DNA of 64,000 nt from Xanthomonas sp. SI (GTDB taxonomy: Bacteria > Pseudomonadota > Gammaproteobacteria > Xanthomonadales > Xanthomonadaceae), in NCBI RefSeq assembly GCF_014236855.1, contig NZ_CP051261.1:2046001-2110000 (forward strand). Reading direction: 5' to 3'. The position numbers were made by a program, and so were the translations under genes. The stretch's first letter is position 1; every line of letters begins with the position of its first letter. Positions 54,938 through 63,602 of the stretch are shown one piece after another. Under the pieces are notes generated by a model. That model worked only from the letters and a program-made list of their open reading frames with translations, had not been told where the DNA came from and ran no database searches.

Positions 54938-55012
54938 GGGCGGTTAGCTCAGCGGTAGAGCACTACCTTGACATGGTAGGGGTCACAGGTTCGAACCCTG
55001 TACCGCCCACCA
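54938..55012 (+). tRNA. tRNA-Val (anticodon GAC)
   Basis: The acceptor GGGCGGT pairs with ACCGCCC, followed by discriminator A and CCA. The anticodon stem CTACC/GGTAG encloses TTGACAT with GAC at 54970-54972. The T loop is GGTTCGAACCC. Total length is 75 nt. Confidence 0.96.
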
Positions 55013-55045
55013 CGACATGCAGGCAATGCACTCGTGGAACACGAC

Positions 55046-55070
55046 AAGCCGGCGCCCGCCGGCTTTTTTG
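55046..55070 (+). terminator. Terminator after tRNA-Val
   Basis: AAGCCGGC (55046-55053) pairs with GCCGGCTT (55058-55065) around GCCC and is followed by a run of Ts. Confidence 0.88.
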
Positions 55071-55180
55071 TTGCCTATCGTCCAGAGCAGGGCAGGGCGG
55101 TCGCGCACCGGCGGCGGGTGGCCCTGGCGCCCGGCTTGCTTTAGCATCCAGGCCGACGATCAGGCGAGGAGGCCGTACGC

Positions 55181-55438
55181 ATGATGGAATATCATCATAC
55201 GATTCAAGTCAAAGGACGCTACCAGCTGGTGGCGTTGACGCGCGAACCGGAATACAGCCCCGCCAACGTGGTGGGCTACACCGTGACCACCGAGGGTGGC
55301 GCGCGCCTGGACTCGCACGACATGTCCTGGGACGAGGCGCGGGTCTGGATGGATACCCTGGTCGAGCAGGACGGCGGCGGCGTCAGCGTCGAAAAAAAGC
55401 CGTCGAAGAGCAAGCCGAGTACCCGGCGCCGAAGCTAG
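55181..55438 (+). CDS. Small protein of unknown function before virD4
   Basis: This 85-residue product has an ordered-looking core (YHHTIQVKGRYQLVALTREP, then DEARVWMDTLVEQ) and a basic Lys/Ser/Arg tail. There is no signal peptide, membrane helix or motif I recognise. GAGGAGG lies 9 bases before the ATGATG start. It ends 35 bp before virD4 on the same strand, after the tRNA-Val terminator, so it may be first gene of the secretion operon, or merely its neighbour. Confidence 0.65.
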   Translation: MMEYHHTIQVKGRYQLVALTREPEYSPANVVGYTVTTEGGARLDSHDMSWDEARVWMDTLVEQDGGGVSVEKKPSKSKPSTRRRS

Positions 55439-55473
55439 AATAGCCGCCAAGGTGCATCAGGGAGGATAGGGGC

Positions 55474-57147
55474 TTGTCGAATCGTAAGATCGTTGCGGCT
55501 GTGGTCGTCGTCGCACTCACTGCCGTTGTCGGCTATTTCCTGTCCGGCTACATGGTGTTACTGCTGCTCAAGCTGGACACGCGCCTGTTCGGGCTGGGCA
55601 CCTATTACGAATACGTGCACGCCATCGGCTTGCCGCAGGTCGCGCCATTCGTCGGCAAGATCAAGTGGGCCGGCTACCTGGGCTTTGGCTTGCCCGGGTT
55701 GCTGTGCCTGCTGACCCTGTTCTTGATGTTCAAGCCGCGCAAGCAGGCCTTGCACGGCGACGCCCGTTTCGCCGGCGCCGCCGACCTGGCGAAGCACGGC
55801 CTGTTCAAGCAGAGCGGCAACGGCATTGTGGTCGGCAAGTTCCGCGGCAAGCTGGTGCGCCTGAGCGGTCAGCAGTTCGTCATCCTGGCCGCGCCCACCC
55901 GTTCCGGCAAGGGCGTCGGCGTGGTGATCCCGAACCTGCTCGAATACCAGGAATCGGTGGTGGTCCTGGACATCAAGCAGGAAAACTTCGATCTCACCAG
56001 CGGCTGGCGCGCCAGCCAGGGACAGGAGGTGTTCCTGTTCAACCCGTTCGCCGAAGACCGGCGTACGCATCGCTGGAACCCGCTCAGCTACGTGTCCGAC
56101 GACCCGGCGTTCCGCGTCTCCGATCTGATGAGCATCGCCGCGATGCTGTATCCGGATGGATCGGACGACCAGAAATTCTGGGTCAGCCAGGCGCGCAACG
56201 CATTCATGGCGTTCGCGCTGTACCTGTTCGAGAACTGGGACGACGAGCGCAACATCGGCTTCCCGGGCGGCCTCGGCACGCCGACGCTGGGGGCGATCTA
56301 CCGCTTGTCCTCTGGCGACGGCAGCGACCTGAAGAAGTACCTGAAGTCGTTGTCGGAACGGCGCTTCCTCAGCAGCAACGCCAAGTCGGCGTTCTCCAAC
56401 ATGCTGTCGCAGGCCGAGGAGACCTTCGCCTCGATCCTGGGAACGTTGAAGGAACCGCTCAATGCCTGGATCAACCCGGTGCTCGACGCGGCCACCAGCG
56501 ACAACGACTTCCTGCTGACCGACCTGCGCAAGAAGAAGATGACCATCTACATCGGCATCCAGCCCAACAAGCTGGCCGAGAGCCGCCTGATCATCAACCT
56601 GTTCTTCAGCCAGATCATCAACCTCAACACCAAGGAACTGCCCAAGAGCAACCCGGCGTTGAAGTACCAGTGCCTGCTGCTGATGGACGAGTTCACTGCC
56701 ATCGGCAAAGTCGACATCATCGCCTCGGCGGTGTCATACATGGCCGGCTACAATGTCCGCCTTCTGCCGATCATCCAGAGCATGGCGCAGCTGGATGCGA
56801 CCTACGGCAAGGACGTGTCGCGCACCATCATCACGAACCATGCACTGCAGATCCTCTACGCTCCGCGCGAGCAGCAGGATGCCAACGACTACTCGGAGAT
56901 GCTCGGCTACACCACCTTCCGCAAGCAGAACGTGACGCGCGGCAAGGATGTGACCCGCAGCGTGTCGGAAGAGAGGAGGGCGCTGATGCTGCCGCAGGAA
57001 CTCAAGGCGATGGGGAACGATCATGAGGTGTTCCTGTACGAGGGCATCCCGCATCCTGTGAAGTGCGACAAGATCAAGTACTACAAAGACCGGCACTTCA
57101 CCGCAAGGCTGAAGCCGAAGGTGGATGTGCCCACGCTTTCCTTGTGA
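55474..57147 (+). CDS. virD4: Type IV secretion coupling protein VirD4
   Basis: This 557-residue inner-membrane ATPase recruits secreted effectors to the channel. Two N-terminal membrane segments lie at about 7-33 and 65-86. The ATPase has Walker A APTRSGKG (140-147) and Walker B LLLMDEF (near 404-410). In Xanthomonas citri the VirD4 homologue binds the C-terminal XVIPCD domain of antibacterial effectors; the order here is the same as in that cluster. The start is TTG, giving a basic N-terminus (MSNRK). A 408 bp leader separates it from virB7. Confidence 0.93.
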   Translation: MSNRKIVAAVVVVALTAVVGYFLSGYMVLLLLKLDTRLFGLGTYYEYVHAIGLPQVAPFVGKIKWAGYLGFGLPGLLCLLTLFLMFKPRKQALHGDARFAGAADLAKHGLFKQSGNGIVVGKFRGKLVRLSGQQFVILAAPTRSGKGVGVVIPNLLEYQESVVVLDIKQENFDLTSGWRASQGQEVFLFNPFAEDRRTHRWNPLSYVSDDPAFRVSDLMSIAAMLYPDGSDDQKFWVSQARNAFMAFALYLFENWDDERNIGFPGGLGTPTLGAIYRLSSGDGSDLKKYLKSLSERRFLSSNAKSAFSNMLSQAEETFASILGTLKEPLNAWINPVLDAATSDNDFLLTDLRKKKMTIYIGIQPNKLAESRLIINLFFSQIINLNTKELPKSNPALKYQCLLLMDEFTAIGKVDIIASAVSYMAGYNVRLLPIIQSMAQLDATYGKDVSRTIITNHALQILYAPREQQDANDYSEMLGYTTFRKQNVTRGKDVTRSVSEERRALMLPQELKAMGNDHEVFLYEGIPHPVKCDKIKYYKDRHFTARLKPKVDVPTLSL

Positions 57148-57555
57148 CATAGAGTGACGTAGTTGGCAAAATTATTGGGAATCTGGCTGGATTGAACGCT
57201 TTTTTTCCAAATGCTTGACGTGAGCATGGCGCTACGGCACATTCTCGCGATGCTGGTGCGGTGCAATTGGCAATAGGAACAGGGGCGTGGGTTCTCAGGA
57301 CACACGCGAGGGTGACATGGAAAGTTTTCTGACAAATTCCGTTTTTCTCGGCGCTGAAAGCCTGTCCTCGGATGTCCTTCGTCCGCGGGAGCGCGTGCCT
57401 GCGCCGGATTTACGCGACCCCCGACTCTGTCACCAGGCTCTTGCGCCGGCTGTGCATCGCGCCGTGCCGTCCCTGTGGCGAAACCTGCAGTTCTCAGACC
57501 GTCGGCCGTTTGCCGGCCGTCCATCAAAAAACGTTTCCGCAATTTAGAGGCTCGC
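57148..57555 (+). promoter_or_regulatory. Long leader between virD4 and virB7
   Basis: I see no gene in this 408-base gap; a short frame at 57287-57547 has no protein-like features. TTGACG at 57215-57220 is a possible -35 box without a good -10. GGA triplets stand at 57178, 57189, 57276, 57298, 57319, 57370, 57388 and 57416. In X. citri the virB7 transcript has a long leader controlled by the GGA-binding protein CsrA. The same control here is inferred from position and motif only. Confidence 0.5.
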
Positions 57556-57999
57556 GTGAAAAGAACGCATATGTTTCGGATGATCGCCACTCTGAGCGCC
57601 GTTGCGCTGCTGAGCGCCTGCGCCACCAGGCCTGCGCCGGATTTTCGCGGCAGGTGGAAGCCGGTCAACCGGTTCTCCGAGTCGACGATGGAGATCCCGC
57701 TGTACTCCTCGTACGTGTACCAGGCGGTGCCGATGGACGGCACCCTGAAGACCATGCTCGAGCGCTGGGCCAAGGACTCGAACATGCAGTTGAGCTACAG
57801 CATCCAGTCCGACTACACGCTCTATGCGCCGGTGGCCAAGATCAACACCACGAGCATTCAGCAGGCGGTCGCCGAACTCAGCGTGGTCTATGCGCAGGAA
57901 GGCGTCACTGTCTCCGCTGCGGGCAACCGCATTCTTGTGCAGCCATCTTCTTCGCTGAGCGGGGCCGCGGCGCCGGCCGGCGACGGCAACGCGAAGTGA
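57556..57999 (+). CDS. virB7: Type IV secretion outer-membrane lipoprotein VirB7 with N0-like domain
   Basis: This 147-residue lipoprotein (LLSAC, Cys22) is part of the outer-membrane core complex with VirB9 and VirB10. The VirB9-binding segment WKPVNRF (34-40) is present. Unlike the short VirB7 of Agrobacterium (about 55 aa), it continues with a folded domain at about 48-130 (DGTLKTMLERWAKDSNMQL), the N0 domain described for Xanthomonas VirB7 and shared with secretins. The GTG at 57556 follows AGAGG closely; an ATG five codons on is possible. Confidence 0.9.
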   Translation: MKRTHMFRMIATLSAVALLSACATRPAPDFRGRWKPVNRFSESTMEIPLYSSYVYQAVPMDGTLKTMLERWAKDSNMQLSYSIQSDYTLYAPVAKINTTSIQQAVAELSVVYAQEGVTVSAAGNRILVQPSSSLSGAAAPAGDGNAK

Positions 58000-58061
58000 C
58001 TTTACTTTCGGAGGCCATCCATGTGCCTCCGCAGCCACATTACGTAACCTGGTGAAGTCTG

Positions 58062-59078
58062 ATGTTCGGTAAAAAACCAGTTGAGAGCGAAAGCGTCAAC
58101 AAGGCGGTTGCAAAGGCTGTCAACTACGAGATCAGCATCGCTGATCTGGCGCGGCGCAGCGAGCGCCGTGCATGGTGGGTCGCGTTCGGCGCGATCGTCA
58201 TGTGCCTGCTGCTGGGCGGTGGCTATTACTACATGCTGCCGTTGAAGGAGAAGACCCCGTACCTGGTGATGGCCGATGCCTACACCGGCACTGCAACCGT
58301 CGCTGTCCTGCAGAATACCGGCGATGTGCGCAACATCACTGCAAGCGAGGCGCTGGCCAGAAGCAATGTGTCGCGCTTCATCACCGCTCGCGAATCCTAC
58401 GATTTCGAGATGATGGGGCTCAACGACTGGAACACCGTCTTTGCGATGTCGGAGAAAGATGGCGCGGTTGCCAACGAGTATCGGGCGCTGCATTCGCAGA
58501 ACAATCCGTCGGCGCCTTATTTCATCTATGGCAAGGTCAGGTCCATCCGCGTAAACATCCTGAGCATCACCTTGCAGGGGGGCGCCGGTAAGCCCTATAC
58601 CGGGGCCAATGTCCGCTTCCAGCGCAGCATCTACGACAAGAAGTCGGGGCAGACCACGCTGCTGGACAATCGGTTCGCGATCATGGGGTTCCGCTATAAC
58701 GGCAATCTGGCCATGTCCGATAACCTGCGAGTAGAGAATCCGCTGGGTTTTCAGGTGACCGATTACCGCGTCGACACGGACTATGCCTCGATTCCTGCAC
58801 CGCCGCCGGCGGCGCTGCAGGCGCCGGCAGTGCAGGCGGCACCCGTCGGCCAGGCCATGCCCGCAGGCCAGCAGCAGGTCATGCCAGGTCAGGTGCCGGG
58901 CCAGCCGATGGCGCAACCTGGTGCGCCGGGTGTCAATGGAACGGTACCCGCTCAGCAGCAGGCTCCGGTAATGAACGCTGCCGGCGTGCCTGTGTATCCG
59001 GGCACACAGCCCACCCAGGCAGCGCCCGTGCCCAACGCTGCACCTCAGAACAATGGCAATGGAGCGAACGTTAGATGA
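58062..59078 (+). CDS. virB8: Type IV secretion inner-membrane protein VirB8
   Basis: This 338-residue bitopic protein helps assemble the channel. There is one membrane helix (about 37-59), then the periplasmic NTF2-like domain (about 65-235: YDFEMMGLNDWNTV, LGFQVTDYRVD). A Pro/Gln/Ala-rich tail of about 90 residues follows, which is longer than in Agrobacterium VirB8 but common in the Xanthomonas group. It overlaps virB9 by four bases. Confidence 0.92.
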   Translation: MFGKKPVESESVNKAVAKAVNYEISIADLARRSERRAWWVAFGAIVMCLLLGGGYYYMLPLKEKTPYLVMADAYTGTATVAVLQNTGDVRNITASEALARSNVSRFITARESYDFEMMGLNDWNTVFAMSEKDGAVANEYRALHSQNNPSAPYFIYGKVRSIRVNILSITLQGGAGKPYTGANVRFQRSIYDKKSGQTTLLDNRFAIMGFRYNGNLAMSDNLRVENPLGFQVTDYRVDTDYASIPAPPPAALQAPAVQAAPVGQAMPAGQQQVMPGQVPGQPMAQPGAPGVNGTVPAQQQAPVMNAAGVPVYPGTQPTQAAPVPNAAPQNNGNGANVR

Positions 59079-59836
59079 GTTTCATGACTAAAAACGGCTC
59101 AGCGCGTCTGGCGCTGGCGGCCCTGGCTTTGGTTGCGCCGCTCGCGTCCGCTCAGGTTGTCCAGCAATACGAGTACGAAGCGGACAAGATCTACCAGGTG
59201 CGTACCGGACTCGGCATCACCACGCAGGTCGAGCTGAGTCCGAACGAAAAGATCCTCGATTACAGCACTGGTTTCACCAGTGGCTGGGAGTTGAGTCGTC
59301 GCGAGAACGTCTTCTATCTGAAGCCGAAGAACGTCGACGTCGACACCAATATGATGATCCGCACCGCGACCCATTCCTACATTCTGGAATTGAAGGTCGT
59401 GGCGACCGATTGGCAGCGGCTTGAGCAAGCCAAGCAGGCCGGCGTCCAGTACAAGGTGACCTTCGTCTATCCAAAGGACACCAGCTTCGCTGCTGCCAGC
59501 GAAGAAGTGAAGGACGAGTCGCAGATCGATACCAGGCTGTCCAAGGACAGGCACTACTACTTCGATTACGACTATTCGACGCGCTCGAAGCAGACCTGGA
59601 TCGTGCCCAACAGCGTGTACGACGACGGCAAGTTCACCTATATCAAGATGGATCTCACCAGGTTCCCCACCGGCAATTTCCCAGCCGTGTTTGCGCGCGA
59701 AAAGGAAAATGACGAGGACTTCTTGGTCAACACGACGGTCGAGGGCAATACGCTGATCGTCCACGGGACCTATCCTTTCCTGGTTGTTCGCCACGGCAAG
59801 AACGTTGTCGGCTTGCGTAGGAATAAGCAAAAGTGA
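59075..59836 (+). CDS. virB9: Type IV secretion protein VirB9
   Basis: This 253-residue periplasmic protein of the outer-membrane core has a signal peptide (cut near ASAQ, residue 27), an N-terminal domain (YEYEADKIYQVRTGLGI) and a C-terminal domain that binds VirB7 (YDDGKFTYIKMDL, NTLIVHGTYPFLVVRHGK). Both its start and its stop overlap neighbours by four bases, so virB8-virB9-virB10 are translationally coupled. Confidence 0.94.
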   Translation: MSFMTKNGSARLALAALALVAPLASAQVVQQYEYEADKIYQVRTGLGITTQVELSPNEKILDYSTGFTSGWELSRRENVFYLKPKNVDVDTNMMIRTATHSYILELKVVATDWQRLEQAKQAGVQYKVTFVYPKDTSFAAASEEVKDESQIDTRLSKDRHYYFDYDYSTRSKQTWIVPNSVYDDGKFTYIKMDLTRFPTGNFPAVFAREKENDEDFLVNTTVEGNTLIVHGTYPFLVVRHGKNVVGLRRNKQK

Positions 59837-61026
59837 ACTCAAACATACCTCCGTCTGACGAAAATAACGGCCACAACGAGGGCCAGCCTCCTCGTTCTCC
59901 GCAAGGCGGGGATGTGGGCAAGGAAAATCCCTACTTCGCCCGGCAACAACAAACGGCGGATCCCGACCTCGATGCCAACGAACCGGTTCTGAGGTCCAGC
60001 GAGCTGCAGAAGCTCAACCGGAAGGCGCTGCTGTTCCTGGGCGGCATCGCGTTGCTGCTGATCGTGGCCATCTTCTGGCTGGTCGGCGGAAACGACTCGA
60101 AAGAGCCGCCGCCGAAGCCGCGCCAGGAAGCCGTGGTGGCGCCTGCGCTTCCGCAGACAGCGGCGCCGTTGCCGGCCGAACCTGTGCCTTTGGCGCAGGA
60201 GCAGACCCTGCCGCCGTTGCCGCCGATGCCTACGGATAACGACATCCGTACCGCGCCTGCTGCGCAACAGGAACGCGGTCCGTCGCTGCTCGAGCGACGC
60301 ATGGCGGGGATGCAGGATCCGGCGCAGGTAGGCGGCGGTCAGCAAGGGTTTGGCGGGATACTGCCTCCTGGCGCGCAGCAGCCCGGCGCCGGCCAGGGGC
60401 AGGAACAGGAGACCTCGGCGAAGCCGATCGCCAACCCTGATGGCCTGCTGGTGCGCGGCACCTATATCCGGTGCGTGCTCGAGACGCGGATCATCAGCGA
60501 TTTCGCGGGCTTCACCTCCTGCATCATCACCGAGCCGGTCTACTCCATCAACGGCAGGCGTTTGCTGTTGCCGAAGGGCTCCAAGCTGTTGGGTAAATAC
60601 GATTCGGTCGAACCGACCGGGCCGCGCATGGAGGTCATCTGGGATCGGATCACCACGCCCACCGGTATCGACGTGTCGCTGATGGGGCCTGGTATCGACA
60701 ATCTCGGCAGTTCAGGCCATCCGGGCAAGTACAACGCGCATTGGGCCAGCCGTATCTCTTCCGCCCTGATGATCAGCATGCTCAGCGATGCGTTCAAATG
60801 GGCGGCAGCCGAAAATGGTCCGAAGACCACGACGGTCGGTCTCAACTCTGGCCTGGTGACCGAGCAGCCATTTGAGAGCAACACGGCGCGCGCGGTGCAG
60901 CGCATGGCCGACCAGGCGCTGGAGCGTTCGGGACGCCGTCCTGCCACGGTGACGATCAACCAAGGCACCGTGGTCAGCGTCTATGTCGCCAAAGACGTCG
61001 ATTTCTCTGCCGTGCTCACCCGCTGA
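59833..61026 (+). CDS. virB10: Type IV secretion protein VirB10
   Basis: This 397-residue protein spans the periplasm from inner membrane to outer-membrane core. It has a cytoplasmic N-terminus, one membrane helix (65-86), a Pro-rich stretch (about 91-140) and a C-terminal beta domain (about 195-395: GTYIRCVLETRIISDFAGF, RLLLPKGSKLLGKYD, NQGTVVSVYVAKDVDFS). The GTG start overlaps the virB9 stop. Length is typical. Confidence 0.95.
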   Translation: MNSNIPPSDENNGHNEGQPPRSPQGGDVGKENPYFARQQQTADPDLDANEPVLRSSELQKLNRKALLFLGGIALLLIVAIFWLVGGNDSKEPPPKPRQEAVVAPALPQTAAPLPAEPVPLAQEQTLPPLPPMPTDNDIRTAPAAQQERGPSLLERRMAGMQDPAQVGGGQQGFGGILPPGAQQPGAGQGQEQETSAKPIANPDGLLVRGTYIRCVLETRIISDFAGFTSCIITEPVYSINGRRLLLPKGSKLLGKYDSVEPTGPRMEVIWDRITTPTGIDVSLMGPGIDNLGSSGHPGKYNAHWASRISSALMISMLSDAFKWAAAENGPKTTTVGLNSGLVTEQPFESNTARAVQRMADQALERSGRRPATVTINQGTVVSVYVAKDVDFSAVLTR

Positions 61027-61044
61027 CAGCGAAGAGACAATCCC

Positions 61045-62088
61045 GTGACGCTCGACGATTCACCGACCGCGCAGATATCTTCGGATTTCCTGGATTACCA
61101 GTACTCGGTGCTGGGCATCCTGGATTATCTGAATTCGCCGGAAGTGACGGAAATCTGCATCAACCGCCCCGGTGAGCTGTACCTGGAAACGCTGCGCGGT
61201 TGGCAGAAACTCGATATTCCGTCGCTGACCTTCGATCGTGCGCGCCAGTTCTGCACCGCGGTGGTCAACGAGAGCAATACGGGTCAGCGCATTACCGATA
61301 CCGATCCGGTCGTGTCGCTTACGTTTCCGACCGGGCAGCGCGCGCAGTTCGTCATTCCGCCTGCGTGCGACGCGGGCAAGGTGTCGATCACAATCCGGTT
61401 GCCGTCCAAGCACACCAAGACCCTGGAGCAGTACCAGGAGGACGGTTTCTTCAAGGAGATCCTCGAGCAGGAAGCGGGCATCGGCGAGCAGGATCACGAA
61501 CTACTGGAACTGCGCAGGCAGCGTAATTATTCGGAGTTCTTCAAGAAGGCCGTGCTGTTCAAGAAGAACGTCGTCGTCGCCGGCGCCACCGGTAGCGGCA
61601 AGACCACGTTCATGAAGTCGCTTGTGAACCATATTCCCAACGAAGAGCGCCTGGTCACGATCGAGGACGCGCGCGAGTTGTTCATCAGCCAGCCCAATAC
61701 CGTGCATTTGCTCTACTCGAAAGGTGGACAAAGTGCCAGTAACGTGACGGCGAAAAGCTGCATGGAGGCTTGCCTGCGCATGAAGCCCGATCGCATCATC
61801 CTGGCGGAGTTGCGTGGCGACGAATCGTTCTACTTCATCAGAAACTGCGCATCCGGCCATCCGGGTTCGATTACCAGTTGCCACGCAGGCAGCATCGGCC
61901 AGACCTGGGATCAGCTCGCGTTGATGGTCAAGGCATCGGCCGAGGGTTCGGGGCTTGAGTTCTCGGTGATCAAGCGCCTGCTGATGATGACGATCGATAT
62001 CGTTGTGCATATTAAGTCGCATGCGGGGCGTCGCTATATCACGGGTATCGATTTCGATCCGGAGCGGACCCTTCATGGAAGCAAGTGA
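61045..62088 (+). CDS. virB11: Type IV secretion ATPase VirB11
   Basis: This 347-residue hexameric ATPase works at the inner face of the channel. Walker A is GATGSGKTT (180-188), followed by TIEDARELF, the Asp box AELRGDESFYF and the His box SCHAGS. The start is GTG, 18 bp after virB10. The C-terminus ends SHAGRRYITGI...GSK. It is the last gene before a 134 bp A/T-rich gap. Confidence 0.95.
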   Translation: MTLDDSPTAQISSDFLDYQYSVLGILDYLNSPEVTEICINRPGELYLETLRGWQKLDIPSLTFDRARQFCTAVVNESNTGQRITDTDPVVSLTFPTGQRAQFVIPPACDAGKVSITIRLPSKHTKTLEQYQEDGFFKEILEQEAGIGEQDHELLELRRQRNYSEFFKKAVLFKKNVVVAGATGSGKTTFMKSLVNHIPNEERLVTIEDARELFISQPNTVHLLYSKGGQSASNVTAKSCMEACLRMKPDRIILAELRGDESFYFIRNCASGHPGSITSCHAGSIGQTWDQLALMVKASAEGSGLEFSVIKRLLMMTIDIVVHIKSHAGRRYITGIDFDPERTLHGSK

Positions 62089-62222
62089 ATTTGTTCACGA
62101 AAGTGATTGCTGAAGCGATGTTGGATTGACTTTGATTTTCTCTTCAGACACTATTAATTTGCGTGATCTGCGGCTGTATGGTTCTCAGGCCAATAGTCGA
62201 CGGATATAGGAGGAATGACGGC

Positions 62223-63125
62223 ATGTTGCCAGGCATGGAACTACTGAGCTGTCCCGAAATGGCAGTTCCGGCTGAAGTGATGCAGCACGTCGTGCGCGTC
62301 GAATCGTCGCACAATCCGTTCGCGATCGGCGTCGTCGGTGGCCGCCTGGTGCGCCAACCGCAGAATCTCTCCGAGGCCGTCGCCACGGCACGGATGCTCG
62401 AAGACAAGGGTTACAATTTTTCTCTCGGCCTGGGCCAGGTCAACCGCTACAACCTGCTCAAGTATGGGCTCGATTCGTACGAGAAGGCGTTCAAGACCTG
62501 CCCCAACCTGCAGGCGGCCTCACGGATTCTGGCCGAGTGTTATGGCCGCTCCGGCGGAAACTGGGGCAAGTCCTTCAGCTGCTATTACTCGGGCAATTTC
62601 GAGACCGGCTACAAGCACGGCTATGTGCAGAAGGTCTACGCTTCCATCAATCAGGGCAGGGCGCTCGCCGTCGCGTCCGCCGATGCCATCGCTGTCGTGC
62701 CGAATGGCGCTGGCCGACCTGCCCAGGCCGCCAAGGCATCCGTCGTCCGTGAAATCGACTCGGTCGTCTCGCGCCGCATCGCAGGCGCCAACCAGCTTGC
62801 CAACGGTCTGGCTGCCCAGGTCCAACCTTATCCGGCTGCGGCTGCAGCGCCTGCTCAAGTGCATCCAGCAGCGCAGCTTTCCAGTGCAGCGTCGAATGCC
62901 TCCGCAGTGCGAATGGGTCAAGCGGCCGAAACCGATGCGGAACTGTATGTAATACGCCCGACAAGCGCCGGCAAAGGAGTGGCGGTGCCTGCTGGTGGCG
63001 GAGCCGATCCAGCTTCGCAAGCATCTGTGGCCAGGGGTTCGGCCCTTGGTGGTTCCGCAGAGCCGGCCGTCCCGAGCTTGAATTCGCCACCGCTGGCCCC
63101 CGGCGATGGCGCCTTTGTCTTCTAG
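62223..63125 (+). CDS. virB1: Type IV secretion lytic transglycosylase VirB1
   Basis: This 300-residue protein opens the cell wall for the channel. The SLT-type domain is at the N-terminus (about 18-145) with catalytic Glu27 in HVVRVESSHNP, then LGLGQVNRYNL; the rest is a Pro/Ala/Gly-rich tail. The ATG at 62223 has a strong AGGAGG 9 bases before it. No Sec signal peptide is visible from this or the earlier in-frame start at 62163. Confidence 0.88.
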   Translation: MLPGMELLSCPEMAVPAEVMQHVVRVESSHNPFAIGVVGGRLVRQPQNLSEAVATARMLEDKGYNFSLGLGQVNRYNLLKYGLDSYEKAFKTCPNLQAASRILAECYGRSGGNWGKSFSCYYSGNFETGYKHGYVQKVYASINQGRALAVASADAIAVVPNGAGRPAQAAKASVVREIDSVVSRRIAGANQLANGLAAQVQPYPAAAAAPAQVHPAAQLSSAASNASAVRMGQAAETDAELYVIRPTSAGKGVAVPAGGGADPASQASVARGSALGGSAEPAVPSLNSPPLAPGDGAFVF

Positions 63126-63197
63126 CGTAGGGAAGCAGCACCGCCATGGGAATGGCGTTTCGATCACCACCCCTCTGTTCCAATCAGGAGATACACC

Positions 63198-63602
63198 ATG
63201 ATGTCTAAGAAGAGCGAAATGACCACGGGCGCCAAGATGGCCGGCATGGCCGCGCTGAAGGCCGCCATTTTCGTAGGTTCGTTGCTGGTCGCCGGTGCGG
63301 CGATGGCGACGGGCGCGACCGATTACGCCGGTACCGACGGCAAGGTCTGCGGCTTCCTCACCAAGACCAACAATCTGCTCAACATGGGCTCGATCGCGGT
63401 CGTGACCATCGCCGTCATCATCGCCGGCTACCAGATCGCGTTCGCGCACAAGCGCATTTCGGAGGTGGCGTCGATCCTGATCGGTGGCCTCATCATCGGA
63501 ACCGCGGGACAACTGGCCAAAATGCTGATCGGCGATACCGGTTCCACCTGCTCGGCCACGACCATGAATCTCGTCCAGCAGGCGCTGCAGCACTATGCAT
63601 AA
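63198..63602 (+). CDS. virB2: Type IV secretion major pilin VirB2
   Basis: This 134-residue pilin has a signal sequence (cut after AMA near residue 37) and two hydrophobic segments (about 63-80 and 90-107) separated by the basic loop AHKRISE, the layout of VirB2. Two cysteines flank the core. It starts 72 bp after virB1 and overlaps virB3 by eight bases. Confidence 0.92.
   Translation: MMSKKSEMTTGAKMAGMAALKAAIFVGSLLVAGAAMATGATDYAGTDGKVCGFLTKTNNLLNMGSIAVVTIAVIIAGYQIAFAHKRISEVASILIGGLIIGTAGQLAKMLIGDTGSTCSATTMNLVQQALQHYA

Noticed and set aside
55013..55180. Possible integration site next to tRNA-Val, with the secretion cluster as an island
   Set aside because: No integrase and no repeat of the tRNA 3' end was seen downstream within the window, and base composition of the vir genes is not strongly different. 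An attachment site beyond the right edge cannot be excluded.
57287..57547. 86-codon frame in the virD4-virB7 gap
   Set aside because: Composition is mixed and Pro/Arg-rich with no start signal; the gap is better explained as a regulatory leader.
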